This document shows, piece after piece, positions 26,289 to 35,966 of a stretch of 64,000 nt of DNA (its first letter is position 1; the number at the start of each line of letters is the position of its first letter). Below the pieces are notes generated by a model, which made no database searches, was not told the origin of the DNA, and was given only the letters and a program-made list of their open reading frames with translations. The translations under genes and the position numbers were made by a program. This DNA is from an uncultured Lachnospiraceae bacterium (GTDB lineage: Bacteria; Bacillota; Clostridia; Lachnospirales; Lachnospiraceae), in NCBI GenBank assembly GCA_947177165.1, contig CAMWTP010000032.1, positions 1 through 64,000 on the forward strand. The letters are read 5' to 3'.

Positions 26289-29069
26289 ATGGGCAGGATT
26301 ATCACAATACGCAGAGGCGATGAGCACCGGGCTAAGATTGAAAAAGATTTTCTGGTAAATGATATTTTTGCGGATGTATATCGTAGGGCGGACATACTTG
26401 TCCGGGAAATAACAGATGAGTTAAAGCAGTATGATAAGGAGATGGATAAGGAATATTTGTCCAGATACCAGGGAATGGGAAGTAACATAATCACTTTTTG
26501 CGGTGAACGCGGACAGGGGAAGACTAGCGCCATGCAGTCATTTGTAAAACATCTGACAGGCTCTGGTGCCAAAGTGGGTGAAGCAAGGGCAGGGGTCATA
26601 GAGTTTGTGAAAAGTGCTGATTATTATGAAGTGATTGATTCCATAGATCCGTCTGCGATGGAAAACGGGGAGTCAGTACTCAGGGTTTTGATATCAAGAC
26701 TGTTCTTCCGGGTTGACAAGTGTATTCGCAGCACACGATGTATTTCAGAGTATGATGATGCGTTTTTGAAGAACAAGGAAAGCATTACTCAATTGTTTGG
26801 GAAGTGCTACCAGAATATAGACTACATTAAGGACGGCAGATGTACAGACTATGAGCAGGATGATCTGGATACGCTTTCACAGCTGGGAAGCAGTGCCAAA
26901 TTAAAGGAAAATCTGCATGATCTGATAGAGATATATCTGAAAATGATTGCTGGCAGTGACTGTGAGGAGAAGCAGGACAGGTACCTGGTCATTCCGATTG
27001 ACGATGCGGATCTGGCAACAAAGAAAGTGTTTGATTTGTGCGAGGATATTCGCAATTATCTGTCGATACCCAATGTGATCATACTGATGGCTGTAGACTA
27101 TGAGCAGCTTGTGCAGGCAACATACCAGGAATACCTGATGCAGTTTAAAACCATGTGGCAGGCAGAGGGGCAGTTCGGGCAGGAGCCATATGTGATCGGA
27201 CAATGCCATGAGATGGCGGCAAGATATCTGGAAAAGGCATTTCCGGTCACACACAGGATTGACCTTCCAAAGATCGATTATATGCTGATGGAGGGGTATG
27301 AGGATGTCATGTTCGAGTACATTGTTCCGGACGATAAAGTGAAGGGGGCAATAAGGTATGCCTTTGAAGAACTGTATCCGGGGGATTGCAAGAATCTGCA
27401 GGATCAGCTGCTGGAGGTTCTGTATAAGCGGACCGGACTGGTTTTTGTGGAGCGCAGCCGGAAGATGCATCTTTTTCTGCCGCATACGCTTCGGGAGCTT
27501 GCACACTGGGTGAAGTTGCTGTATGATATGCATGAAGTTGACTGTGATGATCTTTATGGGCGGTATCCGGGGCAGGATTCGGAAAATTCCTGTCTGAAAG
27601 AGGATATAGGAAGATTGAAAGATAATATTTTGATGGTCAAGCAGTTTTTTATGAACTATTGGTGTGAGAAGTATCTGGACATTTCGGAAGTAAGAGTTTT
27701 ACATAAAATTGATCATGCGACAAGGCGTAAGCTGATGACAGAGGTAAAAAATATTCTGTGTGACCATTTGGGGAAAACAACGAATACAACAGACGTGTCT
27801 TACTTAAATGTCATTCATGAAATTGCAGCAACAGAATTTGAAAACGAGAGCCGTTTTCAGGAAGCGGTCTATATTTACTATACGGTATTTTTGAATGAAT
27901 GGTTTGCGGCTGCCTTGGAAGACAGCCGCCAGTTTGAGCTGATCGCCCGTTTTGTTCAAAGAATAATGGATCTTTCAGGTTACGATAATCGGTATGTGAA
28001 TACATACAAAGTTGCGCAGTTTCCGATTGACATGGATGCATTGCGGGAATTGCTAGGGACAAGTACTGATCAGTCAAGTGTTGATCCGGCCACGCAAAAA
28101 GTACTCGAAAGTTTTTGCGTGATGGTAAAAAATGATAATATTGTGGAATCTGCACATATCATGGAGTCTGTTTATCGGACAGTTCGTCCCGAAATGGACA
28201 GTTTGTGGCATTTTGATGTTTTTCGGCCGATGATCCAGTCATTGAAAGAGTTTGCGGTTCCGTTCAGTGATAAGCTGAGTCAGGAAGAAACAAGGAGTGC
28301 GTATTCAGGAAGCTCCGTTCTGATTGCGGTAAGAAATATTGTGGCGAACTGTGATGTGCAGTGGCAGGTCAGGAATGCGTTTGACTCATGGTATGAGACT
28401 AATGCTGCCAAAGGGAAGTTCGTACCCCTAAGCCAGCAGATTTCTAATTTGTATAACGCTGTTGGGGACGGGATCGGAAGACCCATGAACAGGAAAGATA
28501 AAGAACTTGTTAAGATCTATGAAAATACAGGCGCAAAGAATAATGAGATAATGAATGTATTGTTTCTTTGCAGCAAAGAAAATTTTGAGCTTTATGTGAA
28601 AGCCTTAAGCAGTGCCTTGGAGCGGTTAGAGAAGGATATCATTGAGACCCAAATCAAAAAATCGGTTAGTCCAGATAAGCACGAAGGCTATCTTATTAAA
28701 ATGAATGCATTACAGGAAAATATCGATGATAGTCTCAGACAATTTTCTGTAAAAGAAGCAGACTTACAGAAGTGCTTTATGGTTTATAAAGGAACTGCGG
28801 GAATAGACTGGAAAAGGATAGAGTGCTTATATAAAACGGTAAATAATGCGAATAACTGGCTGAAAAAGTTACTAAAAAAGAAAGAGCCACTGCAGAAGGA
28901 ACAGGCTTTTTCTGCTGATGGGGATTCGCCTGCAGCGGAACAGGACAGTTTGGTGGCAGAACAAACTCATTTCATAAAGGATCAGGATAGTTCTAAAAAA
29001 AAATTAGATAGTATGTGGCATGAAAACGAAAAAGATTTATCGACAGTAAACCGGACTGATAAGCAATAA
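26289..29069 (+). CDS. rdrA: RADAR ATPase RdrA
   Basis: A 926-aa AAA+-type ATPase. Walker A is GERGQGKT (residues 72-79) following NIITFC; Walker B is YLVIPIDDAD (about 232-241); VIILMAVDYEQL forms the sensor-1 strand and HMAARYLEKAFP-like sequence follows. The long C-terminal half is helical. Size, P-loop context and position directly before an rdrB-type deaminase match RdrA of RADAR, in which RdrA forms a ring that partners RdrB to deaminate adenosine nucleotides or RNA during phage infection (established for the family). The last 70 residues are low-complexity and Gln/Glu/Asp-rich. GGAGG lies 5-6 nt before the ATG. Confidence 0.85.
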   Translation: MGRIITIRRGDEHRAKIEKDFLVNDIFADVYRRADILVREITDELKQYDKEMDKEYLSRYQGMGSNIITFCGERGQGKTSAMQSFVKHLTGSGAKVGEARAGVIEFVKSADYYEVIDSIDPSAMENGESVLRVLISRLFFRVDKCIRSTRCISEYDDAFLKNKESITQLFGKCYQNIDYIKDGRCTDYEQDDLDTLSQLGSSAKLKENLHDLIEIYLKMIAGSDCEEKQDRYLVIPIDDADLATKKVFDLCEDIRNYLSIPNVIILMAVDYEQLVQATYQEYLMQFKTMWQAEGQFGQEPYVIGQCHEMAARYLEKAFPVTHRIDLPKIDYMLMEGYEDVMFEYIVPDDKVKGAIRYAFEELYPGDCKNLQDQLLEVLYKRTGLVFVERSRKMHLFLPHTLRELAHWVKLLYDMHEVDCDDLYGRYPGQDSENSCLKEDIGRLKDNILMVKQFFMNYWCEKYLDISEVRVLHKIDHATRRKLMTEVKNILCDHLGKTTNTTDVSYLNVIHEIAATEFENESRFQEAVYIYYTVFLNEWFAAALEDSRQFELIARFVQRIMDLSGYDNRYVNTYKVAQFPIDMDALRELLGTSTDQSSVDPATQKVLESFCVMVKNDNIVESAHIMESVYRTVRPEMDSLWHFDVFRPMIQSLKEFAVPFSDKLSQEETRSAYSGSSVLIAVRNIVANCDVQWQVRNAFDSWYETNAAKGKFVPLSQQISNLYNAVGDGIGRPMNRKDKELVKIYENTGAKNNEIMNVLFLCSKENFELYVKALSSALERLEKDIIETQIKKSVSPDKHEGYLIKMNALQENIDDSLRQFSVKEADLQKCFMVYKGTAGIDWKRIECLYKTVNNANNWLKKLLKKKEPLQKEQAFSADGDSPAAEQDSLVAEQTHFIKDQDSSKKKLDSMWHENEKDLSTVNRTDKQ

Positions 29070-29095
29070 AGCAGTCCGCAAAACGAGGAGAGTGT

Positions 29096-31705
29096 ATGCA
29101 TCAGGAACAAGAGGATCTGGACATTCTGTTTCGAAGAACAATGCCGGAGGCTGTCCTAAAGAGGATACGTTCAGGCAGTGTTCTTGTAAAGCAAAAAGAT
29201 TCGGCAGCAGTAGGTTTTGATGATTATGCAGTCAGTGCGTATGACCGCTATTCACTGCTGAATCTTTCAGAGTATACTGCGACAGAGGTGCGTTTGCGTA
29301 AGGAGGCGCTGGACGATTCTGTCGCCCGGATGAAGCTGGGGGGAATTTTTTCCGCCTTGGTTTTGTATGCGGATAAAGTACTCCGTTATAATGGGGAGAC
29401 GCTGGTCTGCCGTTCGGAGGAAATGTTAAACTGGCGTTCTATATATCTGCGTCTTGGACAGGATATTTTTACGACTGCGCTGCTTGCATGGCATAGCTGC
29501 ATGAGCTGTTCGAATCTGATGAGAAATCGGAAGATGACGTGGCCGGCGGTTCTCCGGACAGATGATGTGCGGCTCGACAATATTTTGCAGAGGGGCCTTG
29601 CGGAAAATCATTTCCACCTCCATGGGTCCACACAGTCTTTTGCACTGTCGTGGGCCTGTCTGATGAATCACCCGGCAATGATCCATACACACCTGAACAG
29701 TGAGTCAATGTTTGGAAAAAATCTGGCCTATAATGCTTCGAGTGGTGCCGCGGATAATGTCATGGACTGGCAGCAGCGCATTCTCTATGCCGCAATGATC
29801 CGTGCGCTGTTGTTTGAGTGCTGCATGGGAAGATTTCAGGATGGCAGGGCAGCAGAACTTCAGGAACAGTTTGCAGGGTTTGATGTTATGCCGCTGGCAA
29901 CGGATGTAAAGGAGCACACAGAACTGTTACGACAGATGTATGGTAGTAAGTTCAAGCAGACCGACGGGAGATGGGTCTGTCTGGATTATGCAATATGCAG
30001 CCGTTTTTACTATGTGGATGCCGCGGATCATAACCGCCTCCTTGGCGGTGAAAGGTGCCTGTTGTACCAATGTTTTTGCAGACAGTTTAGCGGCAGGGCA
30101 ACTAGGGCAGAGTCAGATCTTTTGTATCTGTATCTGCTGATCAAAAGCAATTTCCGCGGGGAGCTTATACAGGTCAACGGCCGTCGCGGGTTTCAGAATT
30201 TTCTGGAGTATCAAAACAGGAAGAATCAGCTGTTTGAACAAAGGGCAGAATATTGGACGGAGTCACTGCGGCTGTCCGTCTGTTCGGGAATCAGGGAGAA
30301 TCACCTGAGGTCGCTCGAAGCCAGGATTATGCCCAAAAAGTCAAAAGGAGCCATGTACCGCGCCATCAAAGATCTGGACGGCAGGATCGATTTTGCTGAG
30401 AAAGAGCTGCCTTATTACTATGTTGTACACTTTGCCAAGGAACCTATGGGCAAGCCGGGGCATGACGATCAGGGAATGGCTGTACGTCCGAGAAATCATA
30501 AAGTACGCAGGCGGATCCGGCAGCAGGCAGAGGCGCTTGCCCGGTATATGCGTCTGTCCGGCCGCAAGGGGCAGCGCGTGTGGGGCGTTGATGCCTGTTC
30601 GATGGAGATCGGATGCAGGCCGGAAACATTTGCGACAGAGATGCGTTATTTGCGGGTGTGTTCGCGGATGGGCGTGGAAAACCCATGGTATAGAAAACCA
30701 GACAGGTTCTGTGAGGAGATCGGGATCACGTATCATGTGGGAGAGGATTTTCTTGATATTGCGGACGGGCTGAGGGCAGTGGATGAGGCCATCCGGTTTC
30801 TCTGCATGGAAAAGGGGGACAGGATCGGGCATGGCCTTGTACTTGGCATAGACCCAGAGGAATATTACCAGAATAAAAAGAATAGCATTTATTTGAGAAA
30901 ACAGGATTATCTGGACAATCTTGTCTGGATCTTGTACCGGTCACTGGAATTTGGGATTGAGATCAGAGAAAATGTCCGTGCGGATATGAAAAATCAGGCT
31001 GAAAAAATGCTGTATGAGATCTATGAGAAATGCATCAGTACACTGACAACCGGAAACCCGTTGGAACTGTACTACAGGAGCTGGCAGCTCCGGGGAGATC
31101 ATCCTGACCTGTACAGGACAGGTCAGTTTTGGGAACAGGAACAACTGTCATCCAGAATGTATGATAACTGTAAGGTTCCGGGCGGATTAAAACGATATAG
31201 TACAAGGTATGAGACGCTTCAGCCATACCGTGACAATGATGACATAGCGGGGCTGTACAGCCGGTATCATTTTGATGACGGGGTAAAAAGCAGGGGATAC
31301 AGGGTGATTGATTTTACTGTCAAAAAGGAATACATAGATATTATGGGGGCGATGCAGCACGCAATGCGCAGGGAGATTTTTGAAAAAGGTATCTGCGTTG
31401 AGTGCAATCCGACTTCCAATGTGCTGATCGGCACTTTCCAGACGTATAAGAAGCATCCGATACTGGGCTTTAACAAATTTCACCTGGAGGAAGACAGCAG
31501 GCACATGAATTTGCAGGTTTCACTGAATACGGATGATCTGGGTGTCTTTGACACTTCGCTGGAAAATGAGTACGCGCTGATGCTGAATGTAGTTCGTGAT
31601 AAGAGGCATGAGGAAGGGAATTATAATGATGATGCGGTTTATGAGTATCTTGAGTATCTGCGCATGAATGGAATCAATATGGCATTCCGGCCGCTTAGGC
31701 TTTGA
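29096..31705 (+). CDS. rdrB: RADAR adenosine deaminase RdrB
   Basis: An 869-aa protein with all adenosine-deaminase metal and catalytic motifs: ENHFHLHGSTQSF (H174, H176), TYHVGEDF (H547, E550), GDRIGHG (H579), VECNPTSNV (E769) and SLNTDDLG (D813, D814). The N-terminal 170 residues and a roughly 350-residue insert between the first two motifs distinguish it from housekeeping Add enzymes (about 330 aa) and fit RdrB, which assembles a large shell. It begins 26 nt after rdrA behind GAGGAGAG, so the two are co-translated. No key residue is missing; the enzyme should be active. Confidence 0.9.
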   Translation: MHQEQEDLDILFRRTMPEAVLKRIRSGSVLVKQKDSAAVGFDDYAVSAYDRYSLLNLSEYTATEVRLRKEALDDSVARMKLGGIFSALVLYADKVLRYNGETLVCRSEEMLNWRSIYLRLGQDIFTTALLAWHSCMSCSNLMRNRKMTWPAVLRTDDVRLDNILQRGLAENHFHLHGSTQSFALSWACLMNHPAMIHTHLNSESMFGKNLAYNASSGAADNVMDWQQRILYAAMIRALLFECCMGRFQDGRAAELQEQFAGFDVMPLATDVKEHTELLRQMYGSKFKQTDGRWVCLDYAICSRFYYVDAADHNRLLGGERCLLYQCFCRQFSGRATRAESDLLYLYLLIKSNFRGELIQVNGRRGFQNFLEYQNRKNQLFEQRAEYWTESLRLSVCSGIRENHLRSLEARIMPKKSKGAMYRAIKDLDGRIDFAEKELPYYYVVHFAKEPMGKPGHDDQGMAVRPRNHKVRRRIRQQAEALARYMRLSGRKGQRVWGVDACSMEIGCRPETFATEMRYLRVCSRMGVENPWYRKPDRFCEEIGITYHVGEDFLDIADGLRAVDEAIRFLCMEKGDRIGHGLVLGIDPEEYYQNKKNSIYLRKQDYLDNLVWILYRSLEFGIEIRENVRADMKNQAEKMLYEIYEKCISTLTTGNPLELYYRSWQLRGDHPDLYRTGQFWEQEQLSSRMYDNCKVPGGLKRYSTRYETLQPYRDNDDIAGLYSRYHFDDGVKSRGYRVIDFTVKKEYIDIMGAMQHAMRREIFEKGICVECNPTSNVLIGTFQTYKKHPILGFNKFHLEEDSRHMNLQVSLNTDDLGVFDTSLENEYALMLNVVRDKRHEEGNYNDDAVYEYLEYLRMNGINMAFRPLRL

Positions 31706-31725
31706 GAGTGTCTTTCTATATTTTC

Positions 31726-31769
31726 AGGGGACAGAATGGACCAGATTTTTTTGGTCAATTCTGTCCCTT
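31726..31769. repeat. GGGACAGAATTG-type palindrome, copy 1 (also possible terminator after rdrB)
   Basis: GGGACAGAATGGACCA at 31728-31743 pairs with TGGTCAATTCTGTCCC at 31752-31767 with one mismatch; the loop is T-rich. It lies 20 nt after the rdrB stop and may end that transcript. Related palindromes occur at 46551 and 49390. Confidence 0.75.
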
Positions 31770-31890
31770 GTTATATTTGTCAAAAAATGTTATTTTAAAG
31801 TTAAAAAAGACATATTTTTTGGTTGGTTTGTCAAAGAACTGTCAGATAGAAGGTATGTTGTGAAAAAGCAATGGATATGGAGGTTGGGGT

Positions 31891-34659
31891 ATGGCAAACT
31901 GGCTTATTGACAGACTGAATGTTACAGCGCAGGCATGCGGAGAACGCACAGCGCTGGTAAGTGGATGCCAGGAGATTAAATACAAGGATTTGATCCGCTA
32001 TGTCGCTGGTCTTGCAGAAAAGCTGACAGTCATGGGTGTAAAAAAAGGGGATGTCTGTGCCGTTTTGTGTGACAGAAATGCCGCTACGGTTATTTCTGTA
32101 TTTGCGGTCTGGGCGGCTGGCGGAATCTATCTGCCAGTCGATGTGGATAACCCGGATACCAGGAATGATTATGTGATTGAACAGAGCAGGCCCCGGGTGA
32201 TCATCAATGCAAGTGCGGCATATGAATGCAAGACGAACTTTATGGCTAGGCATTCTTCTGTGATGGTCAGTCTGGATTATAAGAAGGCTGAGTATGACGC
32301 ATCCGGAGTGGCTGATGTCCTGGAAACGGATATTGCATATATCCTGTTTACGTCAGGCTCGACGGGAAAACCGAAAGGAGTGAAAATAAGTCACGGAAAT
32401 ATCAGGAATCTGTTTAACGGGCTGATCGACGGCATCTATTCAAAGTTTGAAAACGATCTGAATATTGCGCTGGTTGCCCCCTTTTCTTTTGATGCGTCGA
32501 TCCAACAGATCGTTCCATCGGTGCTGTTGGGACATACGCTGTACATCACCCGGACGGAGCAGAGGAAAAATCCCAGAAAGCTGTTTGATTTTCTGGTGAA
32601 GCACTGTATACACATATTTGACTGCACACCGACGCACATCAAAATGCTCAATGGCATTTTGGCACAGGGATCCATAGAAAAGCATTCGCTCAGATGTATT
32701 ATTATTGGTGGGGAATCACTGAGCGGAGAGACCGTGAGGGTGTTTGCAGGAAAGTTTGTGTGTGGGTGCCCGTTTCTCGTGAATATATATGGAGTTACAG
32801 AATGTACTGTAGACTCCATATATAATCTTTTTGATCCTTGTAAAGTGGAATACACGGAATCGGTTCCGATTGGCATGCCAATGAAAGGGGTAGAGGCCGT
32901 CATACTGGATGAGAGAGGGAATACTGTCACGGATGGTGAGCAGGGGGAACTATACATAGGTGGATGCGGGGTTGGTTCCGGTTACTGGGATCAGGCCCTG
33001 AATGAAGGAAGCTTTGTCAGCCTGAGGGCTTATCCGGATGTAAGATTTTACAGAACAGGTGATTTTGCAAGGGTTGATCGTGAGGGGCAGATTGTCTGTC
33101 TGGGCAGAAATGACAGACAGGTGAAGATCCGGGGAAACAGAGTGGAGCTTGACGAGGTAGAGGCGTGCATTATGCGTGGGAGCATCCAGCGTTCCGACAA
33201 GGTCATGTGCAGCAGATGCCTGCTTGACAGCCGCGCAGTGACAATTGGCCCAGACTGTGTCTGCGAGGTCTGCATGAACTATGAGAAGGTGGCCGGACAG
33301 CTTGGGGCAGTGTTTGGCAGTCTGGATGACTTTAAGAGATTACTTGGAAATGCCAGTATGTCTGACAGGTCAAAATATGACTGTATGCTGTTGTACAGTG
33401 GAGGGAAAGACAGCACGTATGTCTTACTCCGGCTAATACAGATGGGGTACAGGGTACTGGCGTATACTTTTGACAACGGCTATCTTTCGGGGCAGGCGTT
33501 TGATAATATCAGACGGATAACAGCCTCACTGGGGGCAGATAGTGTGATAGAATCTTTTCCGGAAATGGATGATGTATTTTCAGAGAGTATCCGGCGCTAC
33601 CATACCGTCTGCGACGGGTGTTACAAGGTGCTTGTGACGCTTAGCACGAAGTATGCGGTGGCAAACGCAATTCCTGCCATCGTGACCGGCCTGGACAGGG
33701 GACAGATTATTGAAACCAAGCTGAAAGGACTCCTGGAACAGGACATGCTGTCTGACGCAGGGCAGTATCTTGTGGAGCAGCGGAAAGCATACCATTACTG
33801 GAACAAGGATTTTGGTTCGCTGCAGGAGACACCGGGAAATCCGGAGGAGATTGACAGGATCTGTTTCCTGGATTATTTCTTCTATGACAGTGTGAAGGAA
33901 TCGGATGTACTGGAGCAGTTAGACCAAAGCGGAATCTGGAAAAGAAGCCAGGATACAGGGTTGTGTTCGACAAACTGCAGGGTCAATGATGCCGGAACAG
34001 CAGCTTTTTACAAGGCAAACGGATATCACAATTATGCGGCTCCGTTAAGCTGGAAGATCCGCCTGAAACAGATGACAAGGGAGGAAGGACTGGCAAAGAT
34101 ATCAATGGAGCAGTTTGACAATGAGCATATCCGGGATATGCTCGGTCATCTGGGGTTGAATACAGAGTTACAGGTAAGGAACTGCAGGGTGGTAATGGCG
34201 GACAACAGGCTGACCGCGTTTCTGGACTGTCCGGAAGAACCGGATATCGCAGGGATCAGGCGGCATCTTAGGAATGAGCTGCCATCGTACATGATGCCGT
34301 ACCGGTTTATTGTCCTGAGGGGATTTCCGGTTACCGAGAGTGGAAAAATTGACCAGGTGGCCCTCGTGGCGCTTGCGGGGGAAACTGCTGCAAACTGTAA
34401 TGAAAGGGTGGCAGCGGATCCTGTTTTTGCCGGACTCGTGGAGATATGGGAGAAGATGTTAGGCCATTCTGATTTCGGAATGGACGACAGTTTCTTTGAT
34501 GTTGGCGGGGACTCCCTGGATGCGGTACTGATGTGCGAGGAGATTGGGAAACAGTTTGACTGTGTCATTCCGATTGAGGATATGGCGGAAGGATTGACGA
34601 TCAGAGGAATAGCCGGTCTGATCAGAAGAGACCAGAAAGGGATGCAGCGAAAGATGTAA
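31891..34659 (+). CDS. Adenylation enzyme with an inserted PP-loop amidotransferase and a carrier domain
   Basis: A 922-aa chimera. Residues 1-430 are an NRPS-type adenylation core: A3 LFTSGSTGKPKGV (152-164), FSFDAS with Asp201 (the residue that binds an alpha-amino group), NIYGVTECT, YRTGDFARVD and GRNDRQVKIRGNRVELDEVE. Residues about 439-770 insert a zinc-ribbon PP-loop module (CSRCLLD, CVCEVC, YSGGKDSTYVLL at 502-513) like WbpG-type N-acetyl sugar amidotransferases. The A-domain lid then resumes with LPSYMMPYRFIVL and SGKID, followed by a carrier domain with FFDVGGDSLDAV (Ser875). It probably activates an amino acid onto its own carrier arm and uses it in an amide or thio transfer. Substrate unknown. 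GGAGG precedes the ATG. Confidence 0.8.
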   Translation: MANWLIDRLNVTAQACGERTALVSGCQEIKYKDLIRYVAGLAEKLTVMGVKKGDVCAVLCDRNAATVISVFAVWAAGGIYLPVDVDNPDTRNDYVIEQSRPRVIINASAAYECKTNFMARHSSVMVSLDYKKAEYDASGVADVLETDIAYILFTSGSTGKPKGVKISHGNIRNLFNGLIDGIYSKFENDLNIALVAPFSFDASIQQIVPSVLLGHTLYITRTEQRKNPRKLFDFLVKHCIHIFDCTPTHIKMLNGILAQGSIEKHSLRCIIIGGESLSGETVRVFAGKFVCGCPFLVNIYGVTECTVDSIYNLFDPCKVEYTESVPIGMPMKGVEAVILDERGNTVTDGEQGELYIGGCGVGSGYWDQALNEGSFVSLRAYPDVRFYRTGDFARVDREGQIVCLGRNDRQVKIRGNRVELDEVEACIMRGSIQRSDKVMCSRCLLDSRAVTIGPDCVCEVCMNYEKVAGQLGAVFGSLDDFKRLLGNASMSDRSKYDCMLLYSGGKDSTYVLLRLIQMGYRVLAYTFDNGYLSGQAFDNIRRITASLGADSVIESFPEMDDVFSESIRRYHTVCDGCYKVLVTLSTKYAVANAIPAIVTGLDRGQIIETKLKGLLEQDMLSDAGQYLVEQRKAYHYWNKDFGSLQETPGNPEEIDRICFLDYFFYDSVKESDVLEQLDQSGIWKRSQDTGLCSTNCRVNDAGTAAFYKANGYHNYAAPLSWKIRLKQMTREEGLAKISMEQFDNEHIRDMLGHLGLNTELQVRNCRVVMADNRLTAFLDCPEEPDIAGIRRHLRNELPSYMMPYRFIVLRGFPVTESGKIDQVALVALAGETAANCNERVAADPVFAGLVEIWEKMLGHSDFGMDDSFFDVGGDSLDAVLMCEEIGKQFDCVIPIEDMAEGLTIRGIAGLIRRDQKGMQRKM

Positions 34660-34702
34660 TTGACAGACATCATTGTAAAAAAATGGAAAAGGAAATGACA
34701 TT

Positions 34703-35689
34703 ATGCTGGATATGGAAAGACTTGGTATGCTCAGGCTGGCATTTGATCGAATCGGGCAAGTGTTTGATGGGATTATGAAACAGCTTTTTGCATCGGATAG
34801 GTTAAGGAAAGAGACAGAACTGATTTTCTGGGTAAAGGAAAAAAGGCAGATGGACTATGAGGCGGCGTATGTATTCCGGCGGAAGGCGGGGGGATACTGC
34901 CACGAACAGTGCCAGGCACAAAGCAGTTTTCAGGCACTGAAAGGTACAGAAGGAACAAACTATCAGTACCGTACTGTCAAAATGTCAGGCAACTGCAGGT
35001 TAGAAATTCGAGTTTTCTGCCAGTCGCCATGTTTTGAGGAAAACAGGGGATTGTGGCTACTCAACACAATCCTTGACGTTTTTAACAAGGAGATAGATAA
35101 CTCCCTGAGCAGCCTGGTGTCCATTAAATGGCACATGGATCAGGTGTTCTACGCGGCAGGAGCAATATGGCTTCATGACCTGCCGGGAAAAGTTATTGAC
35201 GACGCAGTTTCTCAGTTTCGTTATGAGCTTGAACAACGTTATGAGCCGGTTAAACTGGATGATATAAACGGTTTGTCAGAAGGGCAGTATAAAGAAACTG
35301 CTGATCCGCTCCGTCTTATTTTTATGGCTGAGACTGGTCCTGATGCAGATTCGCTGGAACTTGTGTATGATTTCCGAACCCAGGAATACGCAGGAATCAG
35401 AACTGGGTTTGGTGCAGAAAATATCGGCCAGATAGGAGAACTGCTGCGCATGGCAGAGGGAGGGCAGTATCTGGTCTTTGATGTGTGTGGCAATACGAAT
35501 ATGTACCAGGCTTCAGGCATATGCAGGCAGCAGCAGATCCACGGGATTATGCAGCGCGAGGGCGGAACCATCCCGTATATTGTTGTGAAAATAAGAGGAC
35601 AAGCATGGTGGGAGCTTTACCTTGGGAAAACGTATGCATTTTCCTGTAAAAATGGGCAGTATATCATTGAGGTCTGTCCAGATGGGTAG
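34703..35689 (+). CDS. Hypothetical protein, 328 aa, RADAR island
   Basis: I do not recognise this protein. It is soluble; the N-terminal third is helical (RLAFDRIGQVFDGIMKQLFA) and the C-terminal part is beta-rich (QYLVFDVCGNTNMYQASGIC, IPYIVVKIRGQAWWELYLGK). It has eight or so cysteines. AAAGGA lies about 9 nt before the ATG and the gene follows the chimera after 43 nt in the same direction, so the two may be co-transcribed. Confidence 0.55.
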   Translation: MLDMERLGMLRLAFDRIGQVFDGIMKQLFASDRLRKETELIFWVKEKRQMDYEAAYVFRRKAGGYCHEQCQAQSSFQALKGTEGTNYQYRTVKMSGNCRLEIRVFCQSPCFEENRGLWLLNTILDVFNKEIDNSLSSLVSIKWHMDQVFYAAGAIWLHDLPGKVIDDAVSQFRYELEQRYEPVKLDDINGLSEGQYKETADPLRLIFMAETGPDADSLELVYDFRTQEYAGIRTGFGAENIGQIGELLRMAEGGQYLVFDVCGNTNMYQASGICRQQQIHGIMQREGGTIPYIVVKIRGQAWWELYLGKTYAFSCKNGQYIIEVCPDG

Positions 35690-35772
35690 CGCAGGGCAGA
35701 AAAGAGGAGGTAAAACGTATATTTGTGAAATGGCCGTAAGCAGATACGACTATTTTCGCGGGAGGACAATTT

Positions 35773-35934
35773 ATGAAATGGAAGGTAAATCATAACAAAC
35801 ACAGAGGGAGCTGGGAGCTCGAGAGAAAGAAATACCCTTTTGAGCCAAGGAGTTTTTCCTCTTTTTACACGAAGAATAAAAGGGATTATTCTGGGATATT
35901 TATAGCCATGGGCGGGGACAGAAGCAGAATGTAA
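35773..35934 (+). CDS. Possible 53-aa basic protein
   Basis: The ATG at 35773 follows GGGAGGAC (GGAGG 7 nt away). The 53-residue product starts MKWKVNHNKHRGSWELERKK, is basic and aromatic, and has no membrane segment or known motif. It lies in the 277-nt gap between two island genes and is co-directional with them. Supported only by the ribosome site and the continuous frame. Confidence 0.4.
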   Translation: MKWKVNHNKHRGSWELERKKYPFEPRSFSSFYTKNKRDYSGIFIAMGGDRSRM

Positions 35935-35966
35935 GAGCCGTAAGAAGAGCGTTAAGGAGAAGAACA

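Noticed and set aside
29096..31705. RdrB gene as a housekeeping adenosine deaminase or AMP deaminase
   Set aside because: It is more than twice the length of Add enzymes, has a large insert between the first two metal motifs, and lies directly after an RdrA-type ATPase.
33300..34000. PP-loop segment as a queuosine-type (QueC) or tRNA thiolation enzyme
   Set aside because: The CSRC/CEVC zinc-ribbon before SGGKDS and the embedding in an adenylation domain fit the N-acetyl sugar amidotransferase-like branch better.
35682..35795. 37-codon frame overlapping the end of the 328-aa gene
   Set aside because: No ribosome site of its own; the better-supported small frame in this gap starts at 35773.
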